Of a stretch of 64,000 nucleotides of DNA, positions 46,271 through 57,829 are shown piece after piece; the first letter of the stretch is position 1, and every line of letters starts with the position of its first letter. Made by a program: the position numbers and the translations under genes. Under the pieces are notes generated by a model that saw only the letters and a list, made by a program, of their open reading frames with translations, searched no databases and had not been told where the DNA came from. Origin of the DNA: Benincasa hispida (taxonomy: Eukaryota; Streptophyta; Magnoliopsida; Cucurbitales; Cucurbitaceae). The stretch is taken from contig NC_052359.1 in NCBI RefSeq assembly GCF_009727055.1, forward strand, positions 58,764,375 to 58,828,374, written 5' to 3'.

Positions 46271-47522
46271 AAATGGATTTAAGCGTTGTTGTAAAATAAC
46301 CCATCAAAGTGTAATGGAAGAGGAGTACGGGTCAATTCTTCCATCCCAAAACACGAGACATTATTGTCTTTGTCTATATGCTTTGTTTTTCTAGAAAAAT
46401 ACTTTGAAATTTGAGAGAAAGAGAAAATCGTATAAATCACTAAAAGCTTTGACTTGTATATTTTTGTCACTATGCTTTTAATTAATAATAATGACTTGTA
46501 GTCATTCTTTTATATATCTAATAAAATTGCAATTTATTAACATATGGAAACTAAAAAAAGATATATGTAATGCATTCGGCTGAAAAATAGCAGTGACATC
46601 AAGTATCAACTAGTAATATATTAAAAAAAATTAAAGAACTTCAGTTTGATATACTATTTTTTCATGTACTTTGTTTTTCTATTCTCGTTATTTATTCATT
46701 GATGTTTTTTTAATACATATCACTTTACCATATATATACCTTTTGAGTATAAACACTTGTTATCTTACTTATATCTGACTCCAAAAGATCTCATATCAAT
46801 GGAGATAATTGTCCTTACTTATATACTCATGAACACTTCCTTTCCTAACCAATGTGGGATTTTGTTCGCACTCCTAACAATCATCTTCACGAACAAAGTA
46901 CCACATTGAGATGGATTTGTTCGAGGAGAGGCTCAAAGTGCTACTTAAGTTTCTTCAAATTCCAGTATGTCATTTTAGTGTGTCAGTGAGGAAAGAAAAA
47001 ATATAGAGAGTATTATTTCTTGTTGGGTTGAGGGTTTTTCTTATTGTTTATTCTAAGTTACCGAGAATTGTGGTACTGGATTCAAATAGTTTCTATTGGG
47101 CTATTTGGGGAGAGATTTGTAGCGCGAATTTAGATTTCTTTGCTATATTCATCACAGTAGAACCTACTATAGCAAAAGGCTGGACGTAATTTCGAGCTTG
47201 AGGCGAACCAATATATTTTTTTGGTGTCGTTTTCTTTTTCCCTTATCCACTTTATTTGCTATTTTATGATTGATTACTTACTTTGGCTCTAACCTGTGAA
47301 GTAGAAGTTTGAGATATAATTTAGTTTATCCCACATTTATTTATATCTTGCATAAATTCCCAACAGAATAAATGACAAATAAATAACTAAAGTCCGTTTG
47401 ATAACTATTTTAATACTAATAGATAAAGTTTATGTTTATAAGATCAATTTTTTATTCCAAAAATTGTAAATTAAATGGTTATTTAGGTCAATAATACAAG
47501 TAATTATTGTTGTGGAAAGTTT
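46271..47522. repeat. Degenerate LTR fragment in AT-rich DNA
   Basis: 'aaccaatgtgggattttgttcgcact' (46848 on) and 'ctggacgtaatttcgagcttgaggcgaacca' (47182 on) followed by 'ggtgtcgttttc' resemble the LTR end region of Tto1/TAR-type copia elements. The latter block reads like their 'ggacgtaggc...gccgaacca' sequence. No ends or TSD can be fixed. Confidence 0.35.
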
Positions 47523-47527
47523 AGAGA

Positions 47528-47923
47528 TATTATAAATATGTTAAATTAGGTGTAATGTAGATACTCATTATTAGTGTCCATTGGCCATATGCCACTTATC
47601 CATTATCCCATGTGTTGTCCATATGTCTCAAGATTACACACTATTAATATCCATGTAATCCACCTTCTACTTACCAAATTACCTATCCATATAATCCACC
47701 TTCTACTTACCAAATTACCTATAAATAGTGGTATTTGGTGGGTTTTGAAAGACACATATTGATGATCAATCCAAAAAGATGAAAGTAAGTGGAGAAATCC
47801 ATTCTTTGTTATTTTATTTTATTTTTATTATTTATTTATTATATATATATATATATATTATATTATATTTTCTCCATATTCGTGTTCTCATTGTGTGTTG
47901 TTGTACTCCTTAAATTCATAACA
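47528..47923 (+). repeat. Copia E 5' LTR, about 396 bp
   Basis: Aligns with 57437-57824: 'gtgtccattg', 'cacttatccattatccca', 'gtgttgtccat.tgtctcaag', 'gatcaatccaaaaagat' and the end 'ttgtactccttaaattca'. It contains an extra tandem copy of 'taatccaccttctacttacc' (about 47658 and 47694) not seen in the 3' LTR, and an (AT)n at about 47840-47858. Confidence 0.82.
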
Positions 47924-47924
47924 T

Positions 47925-47940
47925 GTTATCAGCACGAGCT
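47925..47940 (+). promoter_or_regulatory. Copia E primer-binding site
   Basis: gttatcagcacgagct directly follows the LTR. 'TTATCAGCACGAG' is a recurring primer site in one group of plant copia elements. The priming tRNA is not certain. Confidence 0.7.
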
Positions 47941-48085
47941 TCTATCATTTTCCTCGTTAAAGATAGGTCCTAAAGGTATGTAGATTTTTCCCTCGTCTTT
48001 ATAATCAATAAATTTAATGTTACTTTACATATTTAATATTTATTAAAATTTTAATATAAATACAATATTTTATGATAGTGATGCC

Positions 48086-48312
48086 ATGACAAATCTCATA
48101 AAATTAGAATTTTTCGCCCTTGATATTAACAACAGTAATTATTTGTCATGGGTACTTGATACTGAAATCCACCTGGATGCTATGAATCTTGAAGAGACTA
48201 TTAAAGAAGAAAATATGACATCTAGTTAGGACAAAGCAAAAGATATGATTTTTCTTCGTCATCATTTCCATGGAGGATTGAGAATGGAGTATCTTACAAT
48301 AAAAGATCCTCG
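48086..48312 (+). pseudogene. Copia E gag, 5' part
   Basis: Opens MTNLIKLEFFALDINNSNYL, then SWVLDTEIHLDAMNLEETI and, after a stop, DKAKDMIFLRHHFHGGLRME and YLTIKDP. This is a typical copia gag N-terminus. It is cut at the 'KDP' motif by LTR-B and resumes at 50418. Confidence 0.82.
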
Positions 48313-48313
48313 T

Positions 48314-50417
48314 TAAAGGAACTCTAAAACTAGAAGACCTTTGAGCGGAAGTAGATTGTTCTAAACTCTATTGTGAAAGAACTCAAACATTTACAATCAT
48401 ACTAAAATAGATTATGCATTAAAGATAAATTACAACATGCTTCTTAAGTAAATACAAGGGATCGAGTGACAATACCTTTGAAGAACTCTTTCTTCACGTA
48501 TTTTCCTCGATCTTTCAGCAACGCAGCAAACAAAAACTCAAACTCAATCTCCCTCAAGCATTAACAACGAGTATAACTCGATCCTCGATCAATCAAACAC
48601 AACCACAAGATTACCTTGGTATTCTCGGTGTGAGAATCCAGGAGTTTTGGACTCTAGATGATTTTGGATAGAGGGAATGATTGGAGTAAACGATTGAGTA
48701 TGCGATCATACAATCGTGTAGTAGACGAAGTCTATCGTATAGACTCGACACTCGATCATTTAGTAAACGAGTACTATCGCATAGTAAACTCGATGCTCAA
48801 TCGTTTAGGCTCTGTAAAACTATCGTGTAGTAAAACTCCTTTTACTCGATCGTGAATTATGTGAGACGTTTTCAATTCAATGATTTGAAAAACTATTTTT
48901 TCTTTTATCTCATGGTTACCATAAAACCGTGTATAACTACCCACTAAGGTCGGTTATTTAGAAAAAGAAATATTAATCGGTTATTTAGAAAAAGAAATAT
49001 TAATTATCATATAATTAATAAATTATAAATAAATACAATAACTAACTTATCATATTATATTTATAATCTATAGTTTTAATATTGCATCATATGCAACATA
49101 TAAACCATAGTTCTTTTTCTATTTTTATGACATTTAATATAAATCATATTTATATTAATTCCTCCAATTAAATAATGTATCAAATACATCATATCAATTA
49201 TATCATATATAATTGAATTAATTAAATTATATCATATATAATCAAATTCCCTCTTGTTAATTTGAACATTTCAAACTAACCCAAAAACTAATTCTCAACA
49301 TGAATCCATCGAGCTACCAAGAAGACTTTATGGACCTGTAGCTTGAAGCTCCAACGGTACATGAATAACTGACTAAACTCTTTAATCATGATATCCACCA
49401 TCTGTTAACTGTTGGGCACTCCACTAAAGACCAACAACTACACTCTTCGCACTATAGATATATTTTTGTGTCCATTAGATATAACCAATCAACAGTGCGA
49501 TGATCCTTCACAACTTGCTCGTAAGTATAACTGGGCCAAATTACCATTTTTCTCCTGTAGTTACATCTAACTTCTTAAGTACCACGGATTCCTCTAATGA
49601 ACAATAAGTCATACTCCCACTATGACTGAGTCCTCTCTTCCCAAGAGAGGGTGTGACCACTATGTTCAAGACCCGGAATTAGCCCTTAAGGGAGCAATTT
49701 ATCTACTTACTCCTGCATTAGGGAATGAGTGAATTCCGTCTTGTGAAGTTGAGTTCCCAGCTCCCCAATCAGATGAATCCTCAAAATGGTAGGCTTATTG
49801 AATTGGCAATCTGGTCACTCTCACCCATATAAATCAAAGGACCTCCTTCATGAGCAGGAGTTCACAACTCACTTAGGATTCAGATCATGTCACCTATGGT
49901 CATCCTAGTGAAATGTAAGTTTTTATTATCAACGGTGTTATATAAAGAGACTAATCATTTTGTGGTCTGGTTTTATATAAACTCTTTGTATAGGATACCC
50001 CCGCTCACATGTCTCCACATGAATGATCAGAATCAGATCGTTTGTAGCACTTTACAACATTCGTAACATCTACAAAGTAGGTCGTATCCATAGTGTCACC
50101 AAGTTAAGGTACCCAACCTTATTTATCTACTACAGACCATTTAGGTTATTATTTAAACAAGATCCACTTGTATGTCTCTACATACTAGGCACCAAACCTT
50201 ATCCATCTACTACAGACCATTTGGGTTATTATTTAAACAAGATTCACCTATATGTCTCTACATACTTGTTTAAATTTACATAAAATAACCTTGAATCTTA
50301 GTTTATTGGATTGACTAAATGCTTATAAAATAACACTTATTTTATTAATAACAATATGTTTATACAAAGTTTACAAACTACGAGATTATAAGGAGATTTA
50401 GGACACCATTCCCAACA
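48314..50417 (-). mobile_element. Solo LTR-B, about 2.1 kb, inside copia E gag
   Basis: Plus-strand taaaggaactc ... accattcccaaca, i.e. minus-strand TGTTGGGAATGGTG...GTTCCTTTA. The terminal CA is mutated, as in copy 1. No exact TSD remains (ctcgt against atctt). The motif cluster lies at about 48680-48855. A duplicated 'aaccttat.catctactacagaccattt' segment occurs at about 50115 and 50197. Confidence 0.85.
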
Positions 50418-51160
50418 ATCTTGTGAAAAATTTGAAAGAGAGGTATGATCATTTAAAAAAAAAATAGTTATTCTTCCTAAAGCTCGTTATGAGTGGATGC
50501 ACTTAAGGCTACAAGATTTCACGGTAAGTTATTACGACTTCACATTATTTAAAATTACTTTGAAATTATTGTTATGCGAAGAGAAAATTACTGATGCTGA
50601 TATATTAGAGAAGACATTTTCTACATTTCATGTCTCGAATATGCTCTAGCAGTAGTAATATCGAGAGAAAGATTTTAAACAATATTTTGAACTAATTTTA
50701 TGTTTTCTCGTGGCCGAACATAATAACAAGTTATTAATGGAAAATCATGAATCTCGACCAATTGAGACAACACATTCCTTGAAATGAATGCTGTGAATTT
50801 TAATAATAATCGTGGTCGAGATTGTGTTCCTGGTCGAGGTTGTGACTGTTGCAAAGAAAGAAATAATTATTATTTTCATGGTGGTCGTTCTAATCATTCA
50901 AATTTCAAAGATGCACACAATGATGATCACAAAGAAAAAGCTCCACAAGATAAGAGTTCAAAAAGTGTTGAAAATAAATGCTTCCGATGTATAATGATTG
51001 AGCATTGATCACGTACTTGTTATACGTCAAAACACTTAGTTGATCTTTATCAAGCATCCTTGAAGGAAAAAAAGAAAAATGTGGAAGCAAATTTTGCATA
51101 CTAGGATCATAACATATTTGACCCATTTCATATGAAAAATTTGGATGTGGTGAACTTCTT
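50418..51160 (+). pseudogene. Copia E gag, 3' part
   Basis: Resumes with LKERYDHLKKK after the 'NL' motif, then VILPKARYEWMHLRLQDFTV and YFELILCFLVAEHNNKLLME. A Gly/Arg/Asn-rich basic region (NNNRGRDCVPGRGCD) and a decayed zinc knuckle near CFRCIMIEH end it. Stops lie near 50467, 50650 and 51006. Confidence 0.8.
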
Positions 51161-51339
51161 TAAATCTCTTGAAAAAAAATCGACAGACTTGATGGAACAT
51201 CAAGTGTTTCCTTTGACTTTAAAAATATCTAGACTTAATGTTGTTTTTTTATTCATCTTTATGTTTTTTTCTCCTCTTAGTAGATGTTGACCCTTGTATA
51301 TTTCAAATGTTGTTTAATGAACAAACCTGGATTATTTTC

Positions 51340-51960
51340 ATATGTTAGGTGACTAAAAAATGAGTAAAGAAGATCTATGTCTGGAAAACAGTGCAATCAC
51401 ACATACAATATTTCAAACTGATAATGTTGGAAGCAAAAGTCAACACAATATCGGGTTCTGTAAAACAAACCTAATTGAAGGGTTTGAAAAGGAAAATATT
51501 ATTTTGTCTAGAGAAACAAATTTACAATTGAGAATGCATTGTTCTCTAGTCAATCAAAGAGAAATCTACTTAGTTTTAAAGATATATGTTGCAATGGTTA
51601 TCATATTGAAACTGATAGAAAGAATAATATGGACAGAGTTTCCTGCTTTATCTTTTGGATTATATTATACTCATATACGAGTAATTGAAACATATGCAAC
51701 AATGAACCTGAAATTCATGGATCCAGATATATTTACAATTTGACATGACAGATTAGGTCATCCAAGGTCTATAATGATGAGAAGAATTATTGAAAATTCA
51801 AGTGGACATCCATTGAAGAGCCATAAGATTCTTCGATCTAATGAATTATCATGTGATGTTTTCTCTTAAGGAAAATTAATCATTAAACCATCACCAGCCA
51901 AAGTGATGACTGAATCACCTGCATTTTTAGAACGAATTCATGGTGATATATATATGGACC
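51340..51960 (+). pseudogene. Copia E protease and pre-integrase
   Basis: Reads EDLCLENSAITHTIF, where copia proteases normally have 'CLADSATTHTIL'. The catalytic Asp is Asn here. It continues through a diverged flap region to HDRLGHPRSIMMRRIIENS, the integrase zinc-motif area, and SCDVFS.GK near 51860. Stops lie at 51741 and 51868. Confidence 0.72.
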
Positions 51961-52560
51961 TATTAACTCATCAAGTGGACCATTTAGATATTTTATGGTA
52001 TTAATAGACGCATCAAGCAGATGGTCACACTTGTTTTTATTATCAAGTCGAAATCTTGCATTTGTAAGATTACTTGCTCAAATAATTAAGTTAAGAGCAT
52101 ATTTTTCTGATTATACAATTAAGATCATTCATCTTGATAATGCTCGTAAATTTACATCCCAAGCTTTTGATAATTATTGTATGTCAATTGGAATAACTCA
52201 TGTTCATACACAAAATGGTTTAACAGAATCATTCCTAAAACGTTTGCAGTTAATTGCTAGACCATTGCTTGTGAGAGCTAAGCTTCCTACATCTGTATGG
52301 GGACATGCTATTTTGCATGCAGCGTCACTTGTACGCATTAGGCCAATATCTTATCATAAGTACTCACTATTACAATTAGCATATGACCATGAGCAAAATA
52401 TTTCTCATTTGAGAATTTTTTGATGTGCGGTATATATTCCAATTGTTCCACCACAACGTACTAAGATGGGTCCTCAAAGGAGGTTAGGAATATATATTGG
52501 ATATGATTCCCCATCAATTATCAAATATCTTGAACCCCGATAGGTGATGTATTTACTGCA
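51961..52560 (+). pseudogene. Copia E integrase core
   Basis: Shows VLIDASSRWSHLFLLSSRNL, IIHLDNARKFTSQAFDNYC, HTQNGLTESFLKRLQLIARP, SVWGHAILHAASLVRIRP and GPQRRLGIYIGYDSPS. The Asp and Glu of the DDE triad at HLDN and LTESF are present. The last part is frameshifted relative to the first (break near 52423). Confidence 0.82.
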
Positions 52561-53350
52561 CGATTTGCTAATTGTCATTTTAATGAGACAAAATTTCCAA
52601 CATTAGGGGGAGGAATTAAGAAGTTTGAAAAAGAAATTACATAAAATGCATCGTTATGGTCTCATTTAGATTCCTGTACATATTAATGTAAACTTGAAGT
52701 TCAGAAGATAATTCATTTGTAAAATATAACAAATCAGTTATCAAATGCATTTATAGATGCAACGAAAATAACTAAGTCACATATACCAGCTGCAAATATT
52801 TCATCGAAAATTAATATCCCAACACAGCAAGTTGTCACTAATGAGTCTAGAACACGCTAGAAGCGTGGGTTCCAAAAATAAAAATCTTCGAAAAAGAAAA
52901 ATAATTAATAGTCAAGAAGATTTAGTCGAGGAAGTAAATACCCATGAAAAAATTCATGACATGACTAATAAGGAAGATGAAATACATAAAGATAATAATG
53001 AGATTTCAATAAACTATGTCATGATAGAAAAAAGATGGAACTGAACTCATGTAGTTATTGACAACATTTTTGCGTATAATGTTGCTTTTGATATTATATT
53101 TGAAAATGAGGATTTTGAATGAAAATTTGTTGAAGAATGTCAACATAGAAAATATTGGCTTCAGTGGAAAGAAGCAATCGAGGAAAAATTAAACTCACTT
53201 TCAAAACGTCAGGTTTTTGAACCAGTAGTTCGAACACCAGAAGGTGGCAGACCTGTAGGATCCAAATGATTATTTGTGAGGAAAAGAAATGAAAATAATG
53301 AGGTCACAAAATACAAAGCAAGACTAGTTGCACAAGATTTTTCATAAAGA
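52561..53350 (+). pseudogene. Copia E integrase-RT linker and RT start
   Basis: A long, broken, Lys/Asn-rich linker (including KNKNLRKRKIINSQED near 52880) leads to RT at about 53140: KYWLQWKEAIEEKLNSL, EGGRPVGSK and KYKARLVAQDFS. Stops lie at 53041, 53119 and 53346. The frame continues past the MITE at 53916. Confidence 0.75.
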
Positions 53351-53358
53351 CCTGCTAT

Positions 53359-53907
53359 TAAGGGTGTACATGGGTTGGGTTGAGTTGGATTAAGGGTATT
53401 TTTTCCACCAATCCGGGTTGACAATCCAAAGGATCTAAATAAAGTCTCCAACTCTATCTAACCCAACCCAAACCTTAAAATTCAGGTTGGGTTGGGTTGG
53501 ATTGTCGGGTTATAACTTATTTTTTCTTTTTAGTTAAAAATATTAACTTTATATACAATACATGACTAATAACTAAAATCTCATAAAATTCAAATGAAAA
53601 TTACTAAATATCTATGATATCTATTGCAAACTTTAAATAAAGATAAATATCATAACAATTTTAAAAGAAAATATTAAAAATTCACAAATTAATCAATAGA
53701 AAATAATCAAATTTTAAACAAAGAGAAATATATATAACATATTTTATCAATATATATATATAATTTAGGTTGAAATGGGTCAATCCAAATTTTTTAGCCA
53801 ACCCACAACCCGACCCAACCCAACAAAATAGAAAAAGTTTAACTCAACCCAATCCTTACATTTTGAGTTGAGTAGTTCGGGTTGTTCGGATTATTTGAAC
53901 ACCCCTG
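53359..53907. mobile_element. hAT-type MITE, 549 bp, with 8-bp TSD, inside RT
   Basis: Flanked by cctgctat (53351-53358) and cctgttat (53908-53915), one mismatch. Ends are taagggtgtacatggg and, inverted, caggggtgttcaaata. The inner sequence has ggttgggttggg-type runs near both ends in opposite orientation (53384-53405, 53785-53825) and no reading frame. Eight-base duplications and these termini indicate a non-autonomous hAT element. Excising it with one TSD copy restores RP-x-IDYEETYS of the RT. Confidence 0.88.
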
Positions 53908-54238
53908 CCTGTTATTGATTATGAGGAGACGTATTCTCTAGTGGTGAATGCAATTACATTAAGATATTTAATTGGTCTGACTGTGTATGAAATTATGAAT
54001 ATGCATCTTATTGATTTAGTCACAACATATTTATATGAGTCTTTTGATAATGATATTTATTTGAGAATCCTAGAAGGATTTAAGGTACCTAAAACATATA
54101 AATCAAATTCCTGGGAATTGTATTCAATAAAGTTAAAGAGATCGCTATATGGATTGAAACAATCAGAACGAATATGGTACAATCGCCTAGGTGGATATTT
54201 GTTGAAAGAAGGGTATCAAAATAATCTAATACGTCCAT
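53908..54238 (+). pseudogene. Copia E reverse transcriptase, middle
   Basis: IDYEETYSLVVNAITLRYLI, then MHLIDLVTTYLYESFDNDIY and LKRSLYGLKQSERIWYNRL. The usual 'MDVVTAYLYG' is IDLVTTYLYE, with the Asp kept. It ends at the LTR-B junction within 'IRP-CVFIK'. Confidence 0.82.
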
Positions 54239-56250
54239 TGTTGGGGCTGGTGCCCTAAATCTCGTAGAGTCCTGTAGTTTGTAATTGTATTGTATAAACA
54301 TTTTTATTTATTTAATAAAATATGAGATCTTTTATTTAACATTTAGTAGTATTAAACCCACAAACCAATAAACTAAAAAATAAGGTTATCATATGTAACT
54401 TAAACATGTATGTAGAGACATATAAGTAGATAATGTTTAAGTGGTAACATAAATGGTTTGTAGTAGATGGATAAGGCTGGATACCTTATTTTGGTGACAC
54501 TACGAGAACGACCCGTTTTGTAGATGTTATAATTATTGTAAAGTGCTACAAAAGATATGATCTTGATCATTCATATGGAGACATGTGAGCGGGGTATTCT
54601 ATACAAAAGAGTTTGTATAAGACTAGATCATGAAATGACTAGTTTCATTATATAAGCCGTTCATAGTAGAGACTTACATTTCACTAGAATGACCATAAGT
54701 GACATGACCTGAATCCTGAGTGAGTTATGTTTCTTATGAACTCCTGTCTATGAGGACGGTCCTTGGATTTGTATAGGTGAGGATGATCAGATCGTCGACT
54801 CAACAAGCCTACCATTTTGGGGATTCGTTTGATTGGGGAGTTGGGAACATAACTACACAAGGCAAAATTCACCCATTCCCCAACATCGGAGAAAGTAGAT
54901 AATTGCTCCCTTAAGAGGTGATTCCGAGGCTTGAACAATGTGGTACCACACCCTCTCCTATCCCGCGAGGGATTTAGTCATAGTTGGACTATGATTTATT
55001 GTTCATTAAAGGGATCGGTGATACTTAAGTAGTTAGATGTAACTACAGGGGCAAAACGGTAATTTTGGCCTAGTTGTACTTTCGAGCAATTTATGAAGGG
55101 TCATCGTACTGTTGACTAGTTATATTCAATGGACACATAAATATATCTATAATGCAAAGAGTACAACTGTCGGTCTTTAGTGGAGTGCTCGACAGTTCAT
55201 GAATGTTGAATAATATGGTTAAAGATTAAAGAAGTTTAATAAATTATTCAAGTACCATTGGAGCTTCAAGCTACAGGTCCATAAGGTCCCCTCTGTAGCT
55301 TAACAAGGATTAAATGAGAATCAGTTTTGGATTAAGTTGAATTGTTCAAATTAATGAAGGGAATTAATTATATGTGATATAATTAATTTAATTTAATTAT
55401 ATATGATATAATTATTATAATGTATTTGATATATTATAATATAAAGTTTATTTGATAAGAAATAAATATTTGAATATGATTCAAATATTAATTATGTGAA
55501 TTGGATTCATATGATTAAATTTAGTATAAATGAGATTTATATTAAACACCGTGCATTAATGAGAAAATGAAAACTATAGGTTATATTGTATTTCATACAA
55601 TATCAAACTATATGTTTTATGTTATATTTGATATAATATATAGTTTAATATATATTATACAATATGTTATACGATAAAGTGGTTATCAAGTAAATAATAA
55701 TTGTTTTTAATAAAATAATTTTTTATTATTTTATTTTTAAAATTATTTTGGGTGGGAGTTGTAACTCCCTTCCCTTTTTTTTTTCTCTCTACAACGTGTA
55801 GAGTGGTTTTGTGATCACCTAATTCTTCTCAATTGAGTGAGACATAGAAGAACATAAAAATATTTTCTCTAAGAAAAGTTCTCAGAATGTCACCTTCTCA
55901 ATTTATCCTCTCTTAGTCTTTCGCACACTTCCAAATACCTAAGAGCCCACAAAACTCCTTAGAGATTCTCTTCCCCTATAGGAGATACAGGAGGTTTTGA
56001 GTGGTGGTGGCCATTTGGAGATCGTTTTGTTCGCGACCATTCTTGGAGAGGAAAAAGGTGAAGGAAAGGTTCTTCAAAAGTAAGGATTTCCTGAAACCCT
56101 AATTCTCTTCTCTTTTTACATTTAGCATGCTGTAAAAATTTCATTTAAATGAATAATATTCTGCATGTTTTTGTAAAATTGTGCATTTTGTAAAAATTGA
56201 GATTTGGGACCGATCCCTGTTTCCGTCAAGGACCTTCACCTGTTCCTTCA
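54239..56250 (+). mobile_element. Solo LTR-B, 2,012 bp, with 5-bp TSD, inside RT
   Basis: TGTTGGGGCTGGTG ... CTGTTCCTTCA, flanked by tccat at 54234-54238 and 56251-56255. Removing it rejoins the RT at 'RP-CVFIK'. It lacks the AAACGATC motif cluster and resembles copy 1 (7191), so it belongs to the second subfamily. Confidence 0.93.
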
Positions 56251-56255
56251 TCCAT

Positions 56256-56760
56256 GTGTTTTTATAAAGAACCCACAGTCAGGATTTGCTATTATAACTG
56301 TATATGTCGATGACTTGAATATAATTGAGACTCTTAAATAGCTTTCAAAGACAATAGAATATGTTAAGAAAGAATTTGAGATGAAAGAAATTTTTTTTCC
56401 TTGACTTGCAAATTAAGCATTTAGCAAATGAGATATTTGTTTATCAGTCAACTTATACAGGAAAAGTTTTGAAAAGATTTTATATGGACAAAACACATCC
56501 ATTGAACATTCTAATGGAAGTTTGTTCACTAGATGTGAAGAAAGATATTCGACCTCGAGATGATAATGAACAACTTCTTAGTCCTAAAGTATCACATCTT
56601 AGTACAATTAGTGCACTTATGTATCTTGCTAAAAATACAAGATTAGATATTGCATTTTTTGTAAATTTATTAGCAAGATTTAATTCTTCTCCAACAAAAA
56701 GAAATTGAAACGAAATTAAGCAATACTCTGTTATCTCCAAGTAACGATCGACATAGGGTT
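56256..56760 (+). pseudogene. Copia E reverse transcriptase, C-terminal part
   Basis: VFIKNPQSGFAIITVYVDDL carries the YVDD catalytic box. After a stop and frame change it continues as LQIKHLANEIFVYQSTYTGK, VSHLSTISALMYLAKNTRLD and IAFFVNLLARF, the normal path to RNase H. Confidence 0.82.
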
Positions 56761-57290
56761 TTTTTTTATTTATTTTTTATCTAGTTGGTTATGCAGATTC
56801 TGAATATTTATCTGATCCACCAACTAAATTTCAAACAAGTTATCTATTCACATGTAGATGAACTGCTATATCATAGCAATTAGTGAAATAAACTATAACA
56901 ACCATTTCCTCAAATCATGCTAAAATTCTTGCAATTCACAGGCTAGTCGAGAATGTGTATGACTAAGATCAATGGCTCAACACATTTGTAGAACATATGG
57001 TTTGTCTTCTAGTAAAAATCTATCTACAATATTATACGAAAACAACACAACATGGATATCTCAAATCAAAGGAGGATATATTAAACGAGATAGAATAAAA
57101 CATATTTCACTGAAGTTTTTTTACACTCATGATCTTGAAGAAAACGACGACATCACTGTACAACAATTTTGTTCAAAAGATAACCTGAAAAACTTATTTA
57201 CAAAGGCATTACCTACCACAACCTTTGAAAAACTGGTGCTCAACATTGGAATGCGGTGACTTATAGAACTCAAGTGATGTTTCTATGAGA
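56761..57290 (+). pseudogene. Copia E RNase H
   Basis: LVGYADSEYLSDPPTKFQTS opens the domain with the Asp of YAD. Later come ILYENNTTWISQIKGGYIKR, HISLKFFYTHDLEEN and KNLFTKALPTTTFEKLVLNI. The usual 'YEDN' is YENN. Stops and frameshifts lie in the middle near 56860-56960. Confidence 0.82.
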
Positions 57291-57427
57291 GGGTGTAAAT
57301 ATACTTTTTAAGAGTATCAGATTATATGAAATATGTACTCATTTTGCTTCACTAGGATTTTTTTTCAGTGAGTTTTTTTTCCGTAAAAAGGTTTTAACGA
57401 GACATATTTCATATATAATGGGCATCT

Positions 57428-57436
57428 AAGGGGGAG
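57428..57436 (+). other. Copia E polypurine tract
   Basis: aagggggag immediately precedes the 3' LTR, as expected for plus-strand DNA priming. Confidence 0.8.
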
Positions 57437-57824
57437 TAGTATAGATATGTTAAATGGTGTAATATAGATGCCCATTATCAGTGTCCATTGACTATGTGTC
57501 ACTTATCCATTATCCCATGTGTTGTCCATGTGTCTCAAGATTACACATTATTAGTGTTCATTTAATCAATTTCCTATTTGCCAAATTGTTTATAAATAGT
57601 GACATTTGGGGGGTTTTGAAAGACATGCATATTTGTGATCAATCCAAAAAGATTAGAGAAAGTGGAGTAATTCATTCTTAATTATTTTATTTACTTTTTG
57701 TTTTTTTTACATATTTATATATATTATATTATATTTATTTATTTCATTATAGACTATTATTATATTATATTTTTCTATATATGTATTCTTGTTATGCGTC
57801 GTTGTACTCCTTAAATTCACGATA
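57437..57824 (+). repeat. Copia E 3' LTR, about 388 bp
   Basis: Starts directly after the polypurine tract and matches the 5' LTR along its length with many substitutions, consistent with an old insertion. The outer end is followed by agaga. Confidence 0.82.
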
Positions 57825-57829
57825 AGAGA

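Larger units (their letters stand above)
47528..57824 (+). mobile_element. Ty1/copia element 'copia E' with both LTRs and three insertions
   Basis: Plus-strand order is 5' LTR, PBS, gag, protease, integrase, RT, RNase H, polypurine tract, 3' LTR. It is flanked by agaga at 47523-47527 and 57825-57829, a possible TSD. Its 10.3 kb includes LTR-B at 48314-50417, a hAT MITE at 53359-53907 and a solo LTR-B at 54239-56250. Without them the element is about 5.6 kb, a normal copia size. All genes carry stops. Confidence 0.88.

Noticed and set aside
48658..48855. 65-codon frame
   Set aside because: It is the motif cluster of an LTR-B copy; the other copies do not keep the frame.
53384..53825. ggttgggttggg runs as interstitial telomere repeats
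   Set aside because: The plant telomere unit is TTTAGGG; these runs are symmetric within a TSD-bounded MITE.
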